Assembly: GCF_000507185.2 (NCBI RefSeq)
Contig: NZ_AYTM02000002.1
Location: 1,325,501 to 1,389,500 of the forward strand
DNA from: Pseudomonas syringae KCTC 12500
Lineage (GTDB): Bacteria > Pseudomonadota > Gammaproteobacteria > Pseudomonadales > Pseudomonadaceae
Direction of reading: 5' to 3'
Length of the DNA: 64,000 bases
Shown here: in pieces, positions 19,857 through 29,471 of the stretch
Layout of the letters: each line of letters starts with the position of its first letter
Position numbering within the stretch: the first letter of the stretch is position 1
Position numbers and translations under genes: made by a program
The notes under the pieces: model-generated
The model's input: only the letters and a program-made list of their open reading frames with translations
Database searches by the model: none
What the model was told of the DNA's origin: nothing

Positions 19857-20570
19857 ATGTTCAACCTTCGCCCTGCCGCCACCCTCGTCGCGCTGGCCGC
19901 TGCTTTGTCCAGCCTGCCCGCCATGGCTGAAGAAGCCCGTTACAACCAGATTTCATTGCGCGCAGAGGTCAACCAGGAGGTGCAGCGCGACCTGATGCTC
20001 GTCACGCTGTACACCGAAGCGCAGGACAGCGATCCGGCCAAACTGGCTGCGCAGATCACCGAGACGCTGAACAAGGCGCTGGGACAGGCGCGCCAGGTCA
20101 AGGACGTGAAGATCCGCCAGGGCAGCCGCAATAGCTACCCGGTCTACGACGATAAAGGCCAGAAGATCACCGGCTGGCGTGAACGCGCCGAACTGCGCCT
20201 GGAAAGTGCAGACTTTGCCGTGCTGTCCAAGCTGACCGGCGAGTTGCTGACCGACCTGAAAATGGGCGGTATGGACTTCTCGATTTCGCCATCGACGCGC
20301 AAGACCAGCGAAGACGCCCTGCTCAAGGACGCCGTGACTGCGTTCAAGGCTCGTGCACAACTGGTCACCGAGGCGCTGGGCGGTACAGGCTACAAGCTGG
20401 TCAACCTGAACCTGAACACCTCGGGCTACCCGCAGCCGTATCTGCGCGCGCCGGTCATGATGATGGCCAAGTCGTTGCGTGAAGACGCAGCGCCGACGCC
20501 CGACGTCGAAGCAGGCACCAGCCAGGTCAGCGTCGCGGCGGATGGTGTGATCGAAGTCGCGATTCCTTGA
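19857..20570 (+). CDS. Periplasmic SIMPL-domain (DUF541) protein
   Basis: A 237-residue exported protein. A Sec signal peptide covers about residues 1-22 (LAAALSSLPAMA, cleavage before EEARY). The rest is one SIMPL/DUF541 domain, related to BP26/OMP28 and E. coli YggE, which form ring-shaped channel-like oligomers. Typical features are YNQISLRAEVNQEVQRDL, the VKIRQGSRNSYPVYDDKGQK strand pair and a TEALGGTGYKLVNLNLN segment. AAGGAG lies eight bases before ATG. E. coli YggE is linked to oxidative stress; a link with the divergent roxS is possible but unproven. A strong terminator follows. Confidence 0.85.
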   Translation: MFNLRPAATLVALAAALSSLPAMAEEARYNQISLRAEVNQEVQRDLMLVTLYTEAQDSDPAKLAAQITETLNKALGQARQVKDVKIRQGSRNSYPVYDDKGQKITGWRERAELRLESADFAVLSKLTGELLTDLKMGGMDFSISPSTRKTSEDALLKDAVTAFKARAQLVTEALGGTGYKLVNLNLNTSGYPQPYLRAPVMMMAKSLREDAAPTPDVEAGTSQVSVAADGVIEVAIP

Positions 20571-20575
20571 ATGAC

Positions 20576-20604
20576 AGGGCGGTAGTGTCGACTACCGCCC
20601 TTTT
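20576..20604 (+). terminator. Rho-independent terminator after the SIMPL gene
   Basis: GGGCGGTAGT (20577-20586) pairs perfectly with ACTACCGCCC (20591-20600) around GTCG, followed by TTTT. Confidence 0.9.
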
Positions 20605-20777
20605 CCACGCCCCACCTCCTTTCTCCCTTTCTTCCTCGGCAATCTCCTACGTTTGCTGATGCGCTGCCTGATTGTCGGTGAGCTCGCGGCTCGCGAAACT
20701 TGCCGTCTCACTTTCGAACACTGTCGCCCTGGCTGAGTGACCCGGCCAAAGCGCGCATTGCCATCAAGGAATCAAGG

Positions 20778-22334
20778 ATGAATCCCCCGCATAACGCTTC
20801 CCGCAACCCTGCGGCTGTCATTGATCAGAACATGAATACCTACCGCGAGCCGCTTCCAATCCCCTTAAGATTCGAAGCCGGTGAAGGCGACGAACACACA
20901 CATACTCACGGTGCCATCGAGAGCGTTCTCGAATCTGCCGGCTTCAGACCTGAGGAAATCCGCGCGATCTATTTCGGCAACTGGCTGCGCGACTATTCGC
21001 AATTGCTCGATCCAAAAATCGTCAGGGCGACAAGCATGCCGAAAAGCTTCCCTGACCTGCTTTCGCGTGACGCACTGACGCGTATCGTGGACGTACTGGC
21101 AGTCAAGGAATTCACCGATCTGATGAAGACAGACCGCTCGCGCTTCGTGGTGACCGCAGAGCGACTCGGCGTCTATCGCCCTGCTGAACACATCGACAAC
21201 CCCAGAACCCCTGACCCCAAACCGGCCAACCCAAAGGAACGCGACGCCGACTTCGACGCCTGGGTGCTGCCCGACGATCCGCTATTGAAGGTCGACCCCG
21301 ACACCTCAATGAAGCGCTACATTCAGCGCTCGGTGCAGGTAATGGCTGCGGGGCTGGAATCGGCGGTCAATGGCGGCCCAGGGTCTACCGACGGTCTACG
21401 TGACATGGGCTCGGCGCTGCACATTCTCGAAGACTTCTTCGCCCACTCCAACTTCGCCGAACTCAGCCTGATCAAACTCGGCCATGAGCGCATTCTGCCG
21501 TGGACGTCCGAAGCAGACTGCAAGCACCGTTTGCCTCTGGTAACCGGTACGTTCAGCGGCAGCGATATCATCGCCAGCCTCGCTGCGCCGCTTGGCAGGA
21601 TTATGTTCTCGACAGATGAAAAGCCGTTCGAAGCGATCAAGGCTGGGGAACGTTACGAACGCGACCAGATTATTCAGATCGTTCTGAGCGAGCACCCTGA
21701 CCCGCGACTGCTCGCGGGTTACGAGGCCTTTCTCGACGCGCGGGACCAATGGGCCAGCCAGCCGTTCTCCGAACAGGTCGAACAGTTCTACGCTTTCATC
21801 GGTACGCCAGGGCGATTGCTTGGCAATGCATTCGGCGTCGTCATGCAAAGTCTGGCCATCTGGCTTGGCAACAGCGTCGACGACCTGCAGACCCTGCTTG
21901 ATGAAGACCCCAATAGCAGCGGCTCGACCGATCCGTCACATTCGCAACTGGCCAAGGATCATGCGCAGCACCCGCTGCACACACTTGCCGCAAGACTGGC
22001 AAGAACGGCCGTGCTGCAAGTAGGTCAGGCAGTTCTGGGCCAGTGGCATGGCAAGGAAGGCGCCGAACATCCGGTCCAGGTTGCAACGCGGTTCTTCACT
22101 CACCCCATGGACTGCGATTGGCAGGACTCGATTGTCCGGGAATGGGCCGAGGCCAATCCCGAACAGGTCGAGCGGGCGACGCTCAAGAGCGAGCTGGACC
22201 AGTCCAGACTTCAATTGCAGCACAGCGCGAAAAAGGACTTGCAGCGTTTCAGCCAGGACGGCAGCGATTTTCTGAGCGTGTTTTTTGAAAGTGTTTCACT
22301 GGCAGACCTTTGGACGAGGATTACCGGCAAGTAA
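20778..22334 (+). CDS. HET-C-related protein
   Basis: A 518-residue protein resembling fungal HET-C (heterokaryon-incompatibility C) proteins. The N-terminal part has a His cluster (DEHTHTHGAIESVLESAGF, about residues 39-57) and EIRAIYFGNWLRDYSQLLDP. Near residues 215-230 the segment ALHILEDFFAHSNFAEL has the H-x(3)-D-x(3)-H spacing seen in zinc-dependent phospholipase C/P1-nuclease folds, which suggests a membrane-active or hydrolytic protein; that is inference. No signal peptide or membrane segment is visible. ATG 20778 has AAGGA seven bases upstream; an upstream frame from 20700 lacks a signal. The gene stands alone between the SIMPL terminator and the dpp cluster. Confidence 0.78.
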   Translation: MNPPHNASRNPAAVIDQNMNTYREPLPIPLRFEAGEGDEHTHTHGAIESVLESAGFRPEEIRAIYFGNWLRDYSQLLDPKIVRATSMPKSFPDLLSRDALTRIVDVLAVKEFTDLMKTDRSRFVVTAERLGVYRPAEHIDNPRTPDPKPANPKERDADFDAWVLPDDPLLKVDPDTSMKRYIQRSVQVMAAGLESAVNGGPGSTDGLRDMGSALHILEDFFAHSNFAELSLIKLGHERILPWTSEADCKHRLPLVTGTFSGSDIIASLAAPLGRIMFSTDEKPFEAIKAGERYERDQIIQIVLSEHPDPRLLAGYEAFLDARDQWASQPFSEQVEQFYAFIGTPGRLLGNAFGVVMQSLAIWLGNSVDDLQTLLDEDPNSSGSTDPSHSQLAKDHAQHPLHTLAARLARTAVLQVGQAVLGQWHGKEGAEHPVQVATRFFTHPMDCDWQDSIVREWAEANPEQVERATLKSELDQSRLQLQHSAKKDLQRFSQDGSDFLSVFFESVSLADLWTRITGK

Positions 22335-22430
22335 GCGTATTGTCCGACCCCGACCAAGTACGGCACTATCCGTTGTCTACCTGATTGTCGACTTTCAAGC
22401 ACGGTTACTGCCGTACCACGCGAGGGATCC

Positions 22431-24038
22431 ATGGGACACACACTTTTCAAACCGCTGCTGCTGACCACTGCACTGCTGGCCTGCGCACCTTTGGCCCAAG
22501 CGGCAAGCACGCTGGTGTATTGCTCTGAAGCCAGCCCTGCCGGTTTCGACCCCAGCCAGTACACCAGCGGCACCGACTTCGATGCCTCGGCCGAAACCGT
22601 TTTCAACCGTCTGACCCAGTTCAAGCGTGGCGGTACGGAAGTGGAGCCGGGCCTGGCCACGCGCTGGGACGTTTCGCCGGATGGCCTGACCTACACGTTT
22701 CACCTGCGCGACGGCGTGAAATTCCACACCACGGATTATTTCACCCCGACTCGTACGTTCAACGCCGATGACGTGCTGTTCACGTTCAATCGTCTGCTCG
22801 ATGCCAACCACCCGTTCCGCAAGGCATATCCTTCCGAGTCGCCCTATTTCACCGACATGGGCCTGAATACGACGATCAAGAGCGTCGAGAAAGTCGACCC
22901 GCTGACCGTCAAGTTCACCCTGAACAACATCGATGCGGCCTTCGTGCAGAACCTGGCCATGAGCTTCGCCTCCATCCAGTCTGCCGAGTACGCAGACAAA
23001 CTGCTCAAGGAAGGCAAGGCCGAGGACTTGAACCAGAAGCCCATCGGCACTGGCCCGTTCGTCTTCAAGCGCTACCAGAAGGATTCGCAGATCCGTTACG
23101 CCGGCAACACCGAGTACTGGAAGCCGGAGGATGTAAAGATCGACAACCTGATCTTCTCGATCAGCAGCGATGCCGCCGTGCGTCTGCAGAAGCTCAAGGC
23201 CAACGAATGCCAGGTCAGCGGCTACCCGCGTCCGCAGGACATCGAGGAGATGAAAAAGGACCCGAAACTCAAGGTCCTCAGCCAGCCCGGCTTCAACCTG
23301 GGCTTCCTGGCCTACAACGTCACGCATCCGCCGCTGGACCAGCTCAAGGTGCGTCAGGCGCTGGACATGGCCATCGACAAACCGGCGATCATCAAAGCGG
23401 TTTATCAGAGCGCAGGCCAACTGGCTGAAAATGCCCTGCCGCCGGGTCAGTGGAGCTTCGATCCGACCATCAAGGATGCTCCGCACGACCTGACCAAAGC
23501 CAGACAACTGCTCAAGGAAGCAGGTGTGGCGCCGGGTACCAAAATCGACCTGTGGGCCATGACCGTCCAGCGCGCGTCGAACCCCAACGCACGCATGTCA
23601 GCACAGATGATCCAGTCCGACTGGGAGAAGATCGGTATCAAGGCCAACATCGTCAGCTATGAATGGGGCGAATACATCAAGCGCGCCAAGGCCGGCGAAC
23701 ATGACGCAATGATCTACGGCTGGACCGGTGACAACGGCGACCCCGACAACTGGCTCGGCGTGCTTTACAGCTGCGCAGCCGTCAAAGGCAGCAACTACGC
23801 CAAATGGTGCGACCCGGCTTACGACAAGCTGGTGCAGCAGGCCAAGCTGACCAGCGACCGCGATGAGCGCATCAAGCTCTATCAGCAGGCTCAGCACATT
23901 CTCAAGCAGCAGGTGCCAATCACCCCGATTGCCAACTCCAAGGTGTTTCAGCCAATGCGTCAGGAAGTGCAGGACTTCAAGATCAGTCCCTTCGGCCTGA
24001 CACCCTTTTATGGTGTCAGCCTGGGAACAGTGAAGTAA
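22431..24038 (+). CDS. Peptide-binding protein of the Dpp system (first copy)
   Basis: A 535-residue periplasmic solute-binding protein (SBP family 5). The signal peptide spans about residues 1-24 (LLACAPLAQA before ASTLVYC). Hallmarks are YCSEASPAGFDPSQYTSG, the AETVFNRLTQF element, GLATRWDVSPDGLTYTFHLR and the near-C-terminal GWTGDNGDPDNWL loop found in DppA proteins that contact the peptide backbone. It opens the peptide-uptake cluster and corresponds in position to a DppA1/A2-type protein of P. aeruginosa. A hairpin follows at 24051-24077. Confidence 0.9.
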   Translation: MGHTLFKPLLLTTALLACAPLAQAASTLVYCSEASPAGFDPSQYTSGTDFDASAETVFNRLTQFKRGGTEVEPGLATRWDVSPDGLTYTFHLRDGVKFHTTDYFTPTRTFNADDVLFTFNRLLDANHPFRKAYPSESPYFTDMGLNTTIKSVEKVDPLTVKFTLNNIDAAFVQNLAMSFASIQSAEYADKLLKEGKAEDLNQKPIGTGPFVFKRYQKDSQIRYAGNTEYWKPEDVKIDNLIFSISSDAAVRLQKLKANECQVSGYPRPQDIEEMKKDPKLKVLSQPGFNLGFLAYNVTHPPLDQLKVRQALDMAIDKPAIIKAVYQSAGQLAENALPPGQWSFDPTIKDAPHDLTKARQLLKEAGVAPGTKIDLWAMTVQRASNPNARMSAQMIQSDWEKIGIKANIVSYEWGEYIKRAKAGEHDAMIYGWTGDNGDPDNWLGVLYSCAAVKGSNYAKWCDPAYDKLVQQAKLTSDRDERIKLYQQAQHILKQQVPITPIANSKVFQPMRQEVQDFKISPFGLTPFYGVSLGTVK

Positions 24039-24050
24039 CAACACGGCTCC

Positions 24051-24077
24051 AACCGGGTGCATTTTTCTCACCCGGTT
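24051..24077 (+). other. Stem-loop after the first binding-protein gene
   Basis: AACCGGGTG (24051-24059) pairs with CACCCGGTT (24069-24077). No T-tract follows, so it looks like an mRNA-stabilising or partial-termination structure. Confidence 0.7.
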
Positions 24078-24295
24078 GCGCCTTATTGGTGCGCGAAACA
24101 ATCGAAAAAGCGTCGCGCAAACGATCAACTCTCAAGAAAGTTACACTTTCGCGACATTCCTGTACGATCGTGCCACTCTTTGTCGCTTCTTTCGCCTCAC
24201 TGTCTTGCTTTGGGTATGGCCCCTGCATAAGTATCGGACGGATCGGCTCACGAGGTCGTTCCCTCTAATCAAAAATGACAACAACTGAGGCAACC

Positions 24296-25921
24296 ATGCT
24301 CAAACACGCGGTCATTCCGTTTCTGATCGGCGCCAGCCTGCTCGCCAGCGCACCTTTCGCTCACGCTGCATCGAATCTGGTGTTCTGTTCCGAGGGCAGC
24401 CCTGCCGGCTTCGATCCAGGTCAATACACCACAGGTACTGACTTCGACGCCTCGGCAGAGACCATCTTCAACCGCCTGAGTCAGTTTGAGCGCGGCGGCA
24501 CCGCCGTAGTGCCGGGCCTGGCGACCAAATGGGACATCTCCGAAGATGGCCTGACGTATACCTTCCATCTTCGCGAAGGCGTCAAATTCCACACCACGCC
24601 GTACTTCAAGCCGACCCGTGAATTCAATGCCGATGACGTGCTGTTCACGTTCAATCGCATGATCGACAAGGACATGCCTTACCGCAAAGCGTATCCGACC
24701 GAATTCCCTTACTTCACCGATATGGCGATGGACACCAACATCACCAAAATCGAGAAGATCGACGACCACACCGTCAAGTTCACTCTGGGCAAGGTCGACG
24801 CCGCGTTCATCCAGAACATGGCGATGAGCTTCGCGTCCATCCAGTCCGCAGAATACGCTGCCAAGCTGCTCAAGGAAGGCAAGCCGGAGCTGATCAACCA
24901 GCAGCCGATCGGCACTGGCCCGTTCGTGTTCAAGAGCTACCAGAAAGACTCCAACATCCGTTACACCGGCAACAAGGACTACTGGAAGCCTGAAGACGTC
25001 AAGGTCGACAACCTGATCTTCGCCATCACCACCGATGCATCGGTGCGCATGCAGAAGCTCAAGAAAAACGAATGCCAGATCACCGCTTATCCGCGCCCTG
25101 CCGATCTCGAACCGCTCAAGGCCGACAAGAACCTGAAGATGCCCGATCAGGCAGGCTTCAACCTGGGTTACATCGCCTACAACGTGATGCCTGAGATCAA
25201 GGGCGAAGATCATCCAAACCCGCTGGCTCAGTTGAAAGTGCGTCAGGCACTGGACATGGCGGTCAACAAGCAGCAGATCATCGACTCGGTTTACCAGGGT
25301 GCAGGTCAATTGGCGGTCAACGCCATGCCGCCGACCCAGTGGTCCTATGACACCACCATCAAGGACGCCAAGTACGATCCCGAGAAGGCTCGCCAACTGC
25401 TCAAGGAAGCCGGCATCAAGGAAGGCACCGAAATCACCCTGTGGGCGATGCCGGTTCAGCGTCCTTACAACCCGAACGCCAAACTGATGGCCGAGATGCT
25501 CCAGTCCGACTGGAAGAAGATCGGTATCAACGCCAAGATCGTCAGCTATGAATGGGGCGAGTACATCAAGCGCGCCAAGAATGGCGAGAACGGCGCCATG
25601 CTGATTGGCTGGAGCGGTGACAATGGTGACCCGGACAACTGGCTCGGCACCCTGTTCGGCTGCGACGCCCTGAATGGCAACAACTTTGCCAAATGGTGCG
25701 ACAAGCCGTTCGACACGCTGATCCATCAGGCCGATCAGGCCGATCAGGCCAAGCGCACCGAGCTGTACAAACAGGCGCAACACCTCCTGAAAGACGCCGT
25801 GCCAATGACGCCTATTGCGCACTCGACGGTCTATCAACCCATGCGTACCAGCGTGCAGGACTTCAAGATCAGCCCGTTTGGCTTGAACTCCTTTTACGGT
25901 GTGAGCGTGAGCGGCAAGTAA
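24296..25921 (+). CDS. Peptide-binding protein of the Dpp system (second copy)
   Basis: A 541-residue paralogue of the preceding binding protein with the same architecture. A signal peptide (LLASAPFAHA before ASNLVFC) is followed by GFDPGQYTTGTDFDASAE and GLATKWDISEDGLTYTFHLR. Ligand-loop landmarks are GWSGDNGDPDNWL and FGCDALNGNNFAKWCD. ATG 24296 is chosen because TGAGG precedes it; ATG 24275 lacks a signal. Bases 25725-25750 hold three tandem ATCAGGCCG-like 9-mers, adding QAD repeats absent from the paralogues. The 257-base upstream gap suggests a separate promoter. It is probably a second DppA with different peptide preference. Confidence 0.9.
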   Translation: MLKHAVIPFLIGASLLASAPFAHAASNLVFCSEGSPAGFDPGQYTTGTDFDASAETIFNRLSQFERGGTAVVPGLATKWDISEDGLTYTFHLREGVKFHTTPYFKPTREFNADDVLFTFNRMIDKDMPYRKAYPTEFPYFTDMAMDTNITKIEKIDDHTVKFTLGKVDAAFIQNMAMSFASIQSAEYAAKLLKEGKPELINQQPIGTGPFVFKSYQKDSNIRYTGNKDYWKPEDVKVDNLIFAITTDASVRMQKLKKNECQITAYPRPADLEPLKADKNLKMPDQAGFNLGYIAYNVMPEIKGEDHPNPLAQLKVRQALDMAVNKQQIIDSVYQGAGQLAVNAMPPTQWSYDTTIKDAKYDPEKARQLLKEAGIKEGTEITLWAMPVQRPYNPNAKLMAEMLQSDWKKIGINAKIVSYEWGEYIKRAKNGENGAMLIGWSGDNGDPDNWLGTLFGCDALNGNNFAKWCDKPFDTLIHQADQADQAKRTELYKQAQHLLKDAVPMTPIAHSTVYQPMRTSVQDFKISPFGLNSFYGVSVSGK

Positions 25922-26240
25922 ACGCGACTGTTTGCTGCGCCGCTCACCCGGCGCAGCAAACCGCTCTACTTGAATATAAGCCCCGAGCGATGGGTTGAAA
26001 AAGTGCCGATAACGGCATTCTTCTACTATCACTAAGATATTTCCTACGAGCTTTGCAGCCTTCGAGCCTATATACCGCGGACCTCTGACGACTTACCGTC
26101 GAAGGGCAACGGCAATGGCAGGAAGCCCGTCGCTTCGTGTCCAGGTGTGCCGGGCATGTCATGCGAAGTTGCGTGGGGCGACGCCTTTGGGTCAGTTAGA
26201 CATTCGAGCCTCGGCTCATCCTTCGAGGATAGGGATCATC
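25922..26240. other. Intergenic region between the second and third binding-protein genes
   Basis: This 319-base gap holds a 13-bp perfect stem-loop at its start (25930-25961). The remainder has no gene I can support and is long enough for a promoter serving dppA3-opdP-dppA4-dppBCDF. A frame entering from 26115 is an upstream extension of the next gene without a start signal. Confidence 0.5.
25930..25961 (+). other. Stem-loop after the second binding-protein gene
   Basis: GTTTGCTGCGCCG (25930-25942) pairs perfectly with CGGCGCAGCAAAC (25949-25961) around CTCACC. There is no T-tract. Confidence 0.75.
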
Positions 26241-27833
26241 ATGCGTAAAACTCTTGCGATGACGTCGTGCCTGGGACTGTTGGCACTGGCCCCGTTTGCC
26301 CAGGCGGCAAGCAATCTGGTGTTTTGCTCCGAAGCGAGCCCGGCTGGCTTCGACGGTGCGCAATACACCTCCTCCACCGATAACGATGCATCCGAGCCGA
26401 TCTACAACCGACTCACCGAATTCAAGCAAGGCGATACCACCGTGGTTCCAGCGCTGGCGACTTCCTGGGACATCTCGAAAGACGGTCTGGTCTACACGTT
26501 TCATCTGCGCGAGGGTGTGAAGTTCCACAGCAACAAGAACTTCAAGCCCAGCCGTAACTTCAACGCCGACGACGTGCTGTTCACCTTCAATCGCATGCTC
26601 AAGCCCGATCATCCGTTCCGTGTCGCTTACCCGACCGAGTTCCCCTACTTCACCAGCATGGGCCTGAACAAGAAGATCAAGTCCGTCGAGAAGACCGACC
26701 CGCTGACCGTCGTGTTCACCCTCAATACGGTCGATGCGGCATTCATCCAGAACATCGCGATGAACTTCGCCGGCATTCTCTCCGCCGAGTACGCCGAGCA
26801 ACTGATGGCCAAGGGTGACGTGCGCGACATCAACCAGCAGCCTATCGGTACAGGGCCATTCGTGTTTCAGCGCTATCAGAAGGATTCGCAGATTCGCTAC
26901 AAGGGCAACAAGGATTTCTGGGACCCGAGCCGGGTGAAAATCGACCAATTGATCTTCGCCATCGTGACCGACGCCTCTGCGCGCATGCAAAAGCTCAAGG
27001 CCAACGAGTGCCAGGTCTCGGTCAACCCGCGCCCGGCAGACCTCGCCAGCCTCAAGGCAGACAAAAGCCTGCAGATCATCGAGAAGCCTGGCTTCAACCT
27101 CGGCTACATTTCCTACAACGTACGCCACGAACCTTTGGGCAGGCTGGAAGTACGTCAGGCGCTGGACATGGCCGTCAACAAGAAGGCAATCATCAACGCG
27201 GTTTACCAAGGTGCGGGGCAGCTGGCGGTCAACGCCATGCCACCGACCCAGTGGTCCTATGACACCACCATCAAGGACGCGCCCTATGACCCGGAAAAAG
27301 CCAGGACCCTGTTGCGTGCCGCTGGCGTCAAGGAAGGCACCGAACTGACCCTGTGGGCCATGCCGGTTCAGCGTCCTTACAACCCCAACGCCAAGCTGAT
27401 GGCAGAAATGCTTCAGGCCGACTGGGCCAAGGTCGGCATCAAGGTCAAGATCGTCAGTTACGAATGGGGCGAATACCTCAAACGCACCAAAAATGGCGAG
27501 CACGATATCTCGCTGATCGGCTGGACCGGCGACAACGGTGACCCGGACAACTGGCTGGGCACGCTTTACAGCTGCGCGGCGATTGGCGGCAACAACTACT
27601 CGATGTGGTGCGACGAAAAATACGACCAACTGGTCAAGGCCGCGGTTGCGACCACTGACCGCGCGAAGCGTACCGACCTGTACCAACAGGCGCAGCGCTA
27701 CCTCAAAGAGCAGGTGCCGATCACACAGGTTGCCCACTCGACCGTCAATCAGCCATTGCGCGCCGAGGTCAGGGACTTCCACGTTAGCCCGTTCGGTCGC
27801 AATAACTTCTCAGGCGTCAGCATCGTCGATTGA
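26241..27833 (+). CDS. dppA3: Peptide-binding protein of the Dpp system (DppA3 position)
   Basis: A 530-residue SBP family 5 protein with a signal peptide (GLLALAPFAQA before ASNLVFC). Family landmarks are GFDGAQYTSSTDNDASE, SWDISKDGLVYTFHLR and GWTGDNGDPDNWLGTLYSC. ATG 26241 has AGGG about six bases upstream. Its place directly before the OprD-type porin and the fourth binding protein matches the P. aeruginosa order dppA3-opdP-dppA4-dppBCDF; the symbol rests on that synteny. Its middle (NAMPPTQWSYDTTIKDA) is identical in the second copy, indicating recent duplication. It delivers di/tripeptides to DppBC. Confidence 0.88.
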   Translation: MRKTLAMTSCLGLLALAPFAQAASNLVFCSEASPAGFDGAQYTSSTDNDASEPIYNRLTEFKQGDTTVVPALATSWDISKDGLVYTFHLREGVKFHSNKNFKPSRNFNADDVLFTFNRMLKPDHPFRVAYPTEFPYFTSMGLNKKIKSVEKTDPLTVVFTLNTVDAAFIQNIAMNFAGILSAEYAEQLMAKGDVRDINQQPIGTGPFVFQRYQKDSQIRYKGNKDFWDPSRVKIDQLIFAIVTDASARMQKLKANECQVSVNPRPADLASLKADKSLQIIEKPGFNLGYISYNVRHEPLGRLEVRQALDMAVNKKAIINAVYQGAGQLAVNAMPPTQWSYDTTIKDAPYDPEKARTLLRAAGVKEGTELTLWAMPVQRPYNPNAKLMAEMLQADWAKVGIKVKIVSYEWGEYLKRTKNGEHDISLIGWTGDNGDPDNWLGTLYSCAAIGGNNYSMWCDEKYDQLVKAAVATTDRAKRTDLYQQAQRYLKEQVPITQVAHSTVNQPLRAEVRDFHVSPFGRNNFSGVSIVD

Positions 27834-27842
27834 TCGAAAACC

Positions 27843-27881
27843 CCGCACGCCCTCGCCGTCTTGTGTCGCGGCGAGAGCGGG
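27843..27881 (+). other. Stem-loop after dppA3
   Basis: CCCGC...CTCGCCG pairs with CGGCGAG..GCGGG (imperfect outer part) between dppA3 and the porin gene. There is no T-tract. Confidence 0.5.
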
Positions 27882-27989
27882 CACTTGCGCGTCGATACCT
27901 ATAACAACGCAGGACCCAAAGTCCTGCACCACCAAAAGCCAGGCTCAAAGAACTGGCATATAAAAAAGTAATAAAGGGAGCTGCACATC

Positions 27990-29405
27990 GTGAAAACAAC
28001 TAGCACTGCGTTATTGGCATTGTCTCTCTCGTCGTTTGGCGCACTGGTTCAGGCTGAACCGGCAAGCCAGGCGTTCGTACCGACCGAGCTGAGTTCAAAG
28101 AATGCACAGGCCGACGCCAACGGCTTTATCGAAGATCAACACCTGACCGGCACGACCCGTAACTGGTACGCCAATGAACTCAAGCGCCGCGGCGAAGTGT
28201 TCCGCTACAACGACAACGGCGTTGCCGAGCAGACCTCGCGTCGCATCAACTGGCAGCAGGGCACGATCGTCAACTACACCTCCGGTTATACGCAGGGCGT
28301 TGTAGGTTTCTCCACCGAACTGGCGCTGTACAACGCCATTGCGCTGGACCGTGATACCGATGACTTTGCCGGCAACTCCAACCGTACCCTGGCACACAGC
28401 GACGGCGATGCAGTCGGTCAGTGGAGCAAGATGGGCCTGGGCAACGTCAAGGCGCGGGTTTCCAACACCGTCCTGACCATGGGTCGCCAATCGGTGAACA
28501 CCCCGGTCATCGCCTTCATCGGTAACCGCGCACTGCCGTCCAGCTTCCAGGGTGTTGCCGTACAGAGCGATGAGCTGAATAACCTGTCCTTTCAAGCAGG
28601 TAGTTTCGACCGCGTGTCGCCACGTATGGAACAGAGTCTGGACAAGTTCCGCTCCGAGTACGGTGATCGCAGCCAGACCGCCGACCGTCTGGACATGTTC
28701 GGCGCTGACTACAAGCCGACCGACAGCCTGACAACCAGCTTTTATGCATCGAACCTGGAAGACTTCTGGCACCAGTACTACTTCGGCTTCACCCACGAAC
28801 TGGGTGACAGCAAGGCACTGGCGCTCAGCACCAACCTGAACTACTACAAAACCAAGGACTCGGGTCAAAGCAAACAAGGCCCTATCGACAACGACACCTA
28901 CAGCCTGTCCTTCACCGGTACGCATAACGCTCACAGCATCAGCCTTGCCTATCAGCAAGTGTCTGGCGATGAGTACTTCGACTATGCGCACGATACCAAC
29001 GCGATCTTCCTGGCCAACTCCCTGCTCTCGGACTTCAACGGCCCGAACGAGAAGTCCCTGCAGATCGCCTATGTACTGAACATGGCCGAATACGGCGTGC
29101 CGGGCCTGAAATTCAACATCTACCAGGCACGTGGCTGGGACATCGACGGTACCAAATACAAAGGCAACGTCTATGGCGACGTCCAGACAATCAATGGTGT
29201 CCGGACAGCGAGCGGCGTAAACGCAATGGACGGCGAGACTCACTACGAATACGGTATCGGTTCATCGTACTCAGTGCAGTCCGGCCCGCTCAAGGCTACT
29301 GCGATCCGCGCCACGTACACCACTCACCGCGCCAGCGAGAATCAGGCTGATGGCAACATCAACGAATTCCGCCTGGTGACCACTGTTCCGTTCAACATTC
29401 TTTAA
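27990..29405 (+). CDS. opdP: OprD-family outer-membrane porin, OpdP type
   Basis: A 471-residue substrate-specific outer-membrane channel. The signal peptide covers about residues 1-22 (LSSFGALVQA before EPASQ). The mature part has the OprD pattern: an N-terminal FIEDQHLTGTTRNWYANELK, repeated amphipathic strands, GRQSVNTPVIAFIGNRALPSS in the constriction region, and a terminal FRLVTTVPFNIL. The start is GTG 27990 with AAGGGAG upstream. Position between dppA3 and dppA4 marks it as the dipeptide porin OpdP, giving peptides passage across the outer membrane to the Dpp binding proteins. Such channels also admit peptide-like antibiotics. Confidence 0.88.
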   Translation: MKTTSTALLALSLSSFGALVQAEPASQAFVPTELSSKNAQADANGFIEDQHLTGTTRNWYANELKRRGEVFRYNDNGVAEQTSRRINWQQGTIVNYTSGYTQGVVGFSTELALYNAIALDRDTDDFAGNSNRTLAHSDGDAVGQWSKMGLGNVKARVSNTVLTMGRQSVNTPVIAFIGNRALPSSFQGVAVQSDELNNLSFQAGSFDRVSPRMEQSLDKFRSEYGDRSQTADRLDMFGADYKPTDSLTTSFYASNLEDFWHQYYFGFTHELGDSKALALSTNLNYYKTKDSGQSKQGPIDNDTYSLSFTGTHNAHSISLAYQQVSGDEYFDYAHDTNAIFLANSLLSDFNGPNEKSLQIAYVLNMAEYGVPGLKFNIYQARGWDIDGTKYKGNVYGDVQTINGVRTASGVNAMDGETHYEYGIGSSYSVQSGPLKATAIRATYTTHRASENQADGNINEFRLVTTVPFNIL

Positions 29406-29416
29406 GTGGTCCCGTA

Positions 29417-29445
29417 GCCGTGACTGACACACAGTCAGTCACGGC
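29417..29445 (+). other. Perfect 12-bp stem-loop between opdP and dppA4
   Basis: GCCGTGACTGAC (29417-29428) pairs with GTCAGTCACGGC (29434-29445) around ACACA, followed only by TTATT. The next Shine-Dalgarno, GGAGG, lies at 29461. Confidence 0.8.
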
Positions 29446-29471
29446 TTATTCGATTAACAAGGAGGCTTCTA

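Noticed and set aside
24269..27782. Long minus-strand frames opposite the dppA genes (24269-26032 and 26196-27782)
   Set aside because: They mirror codon structure of the plus-strand binding-protein genes and encode no recognisable motif.
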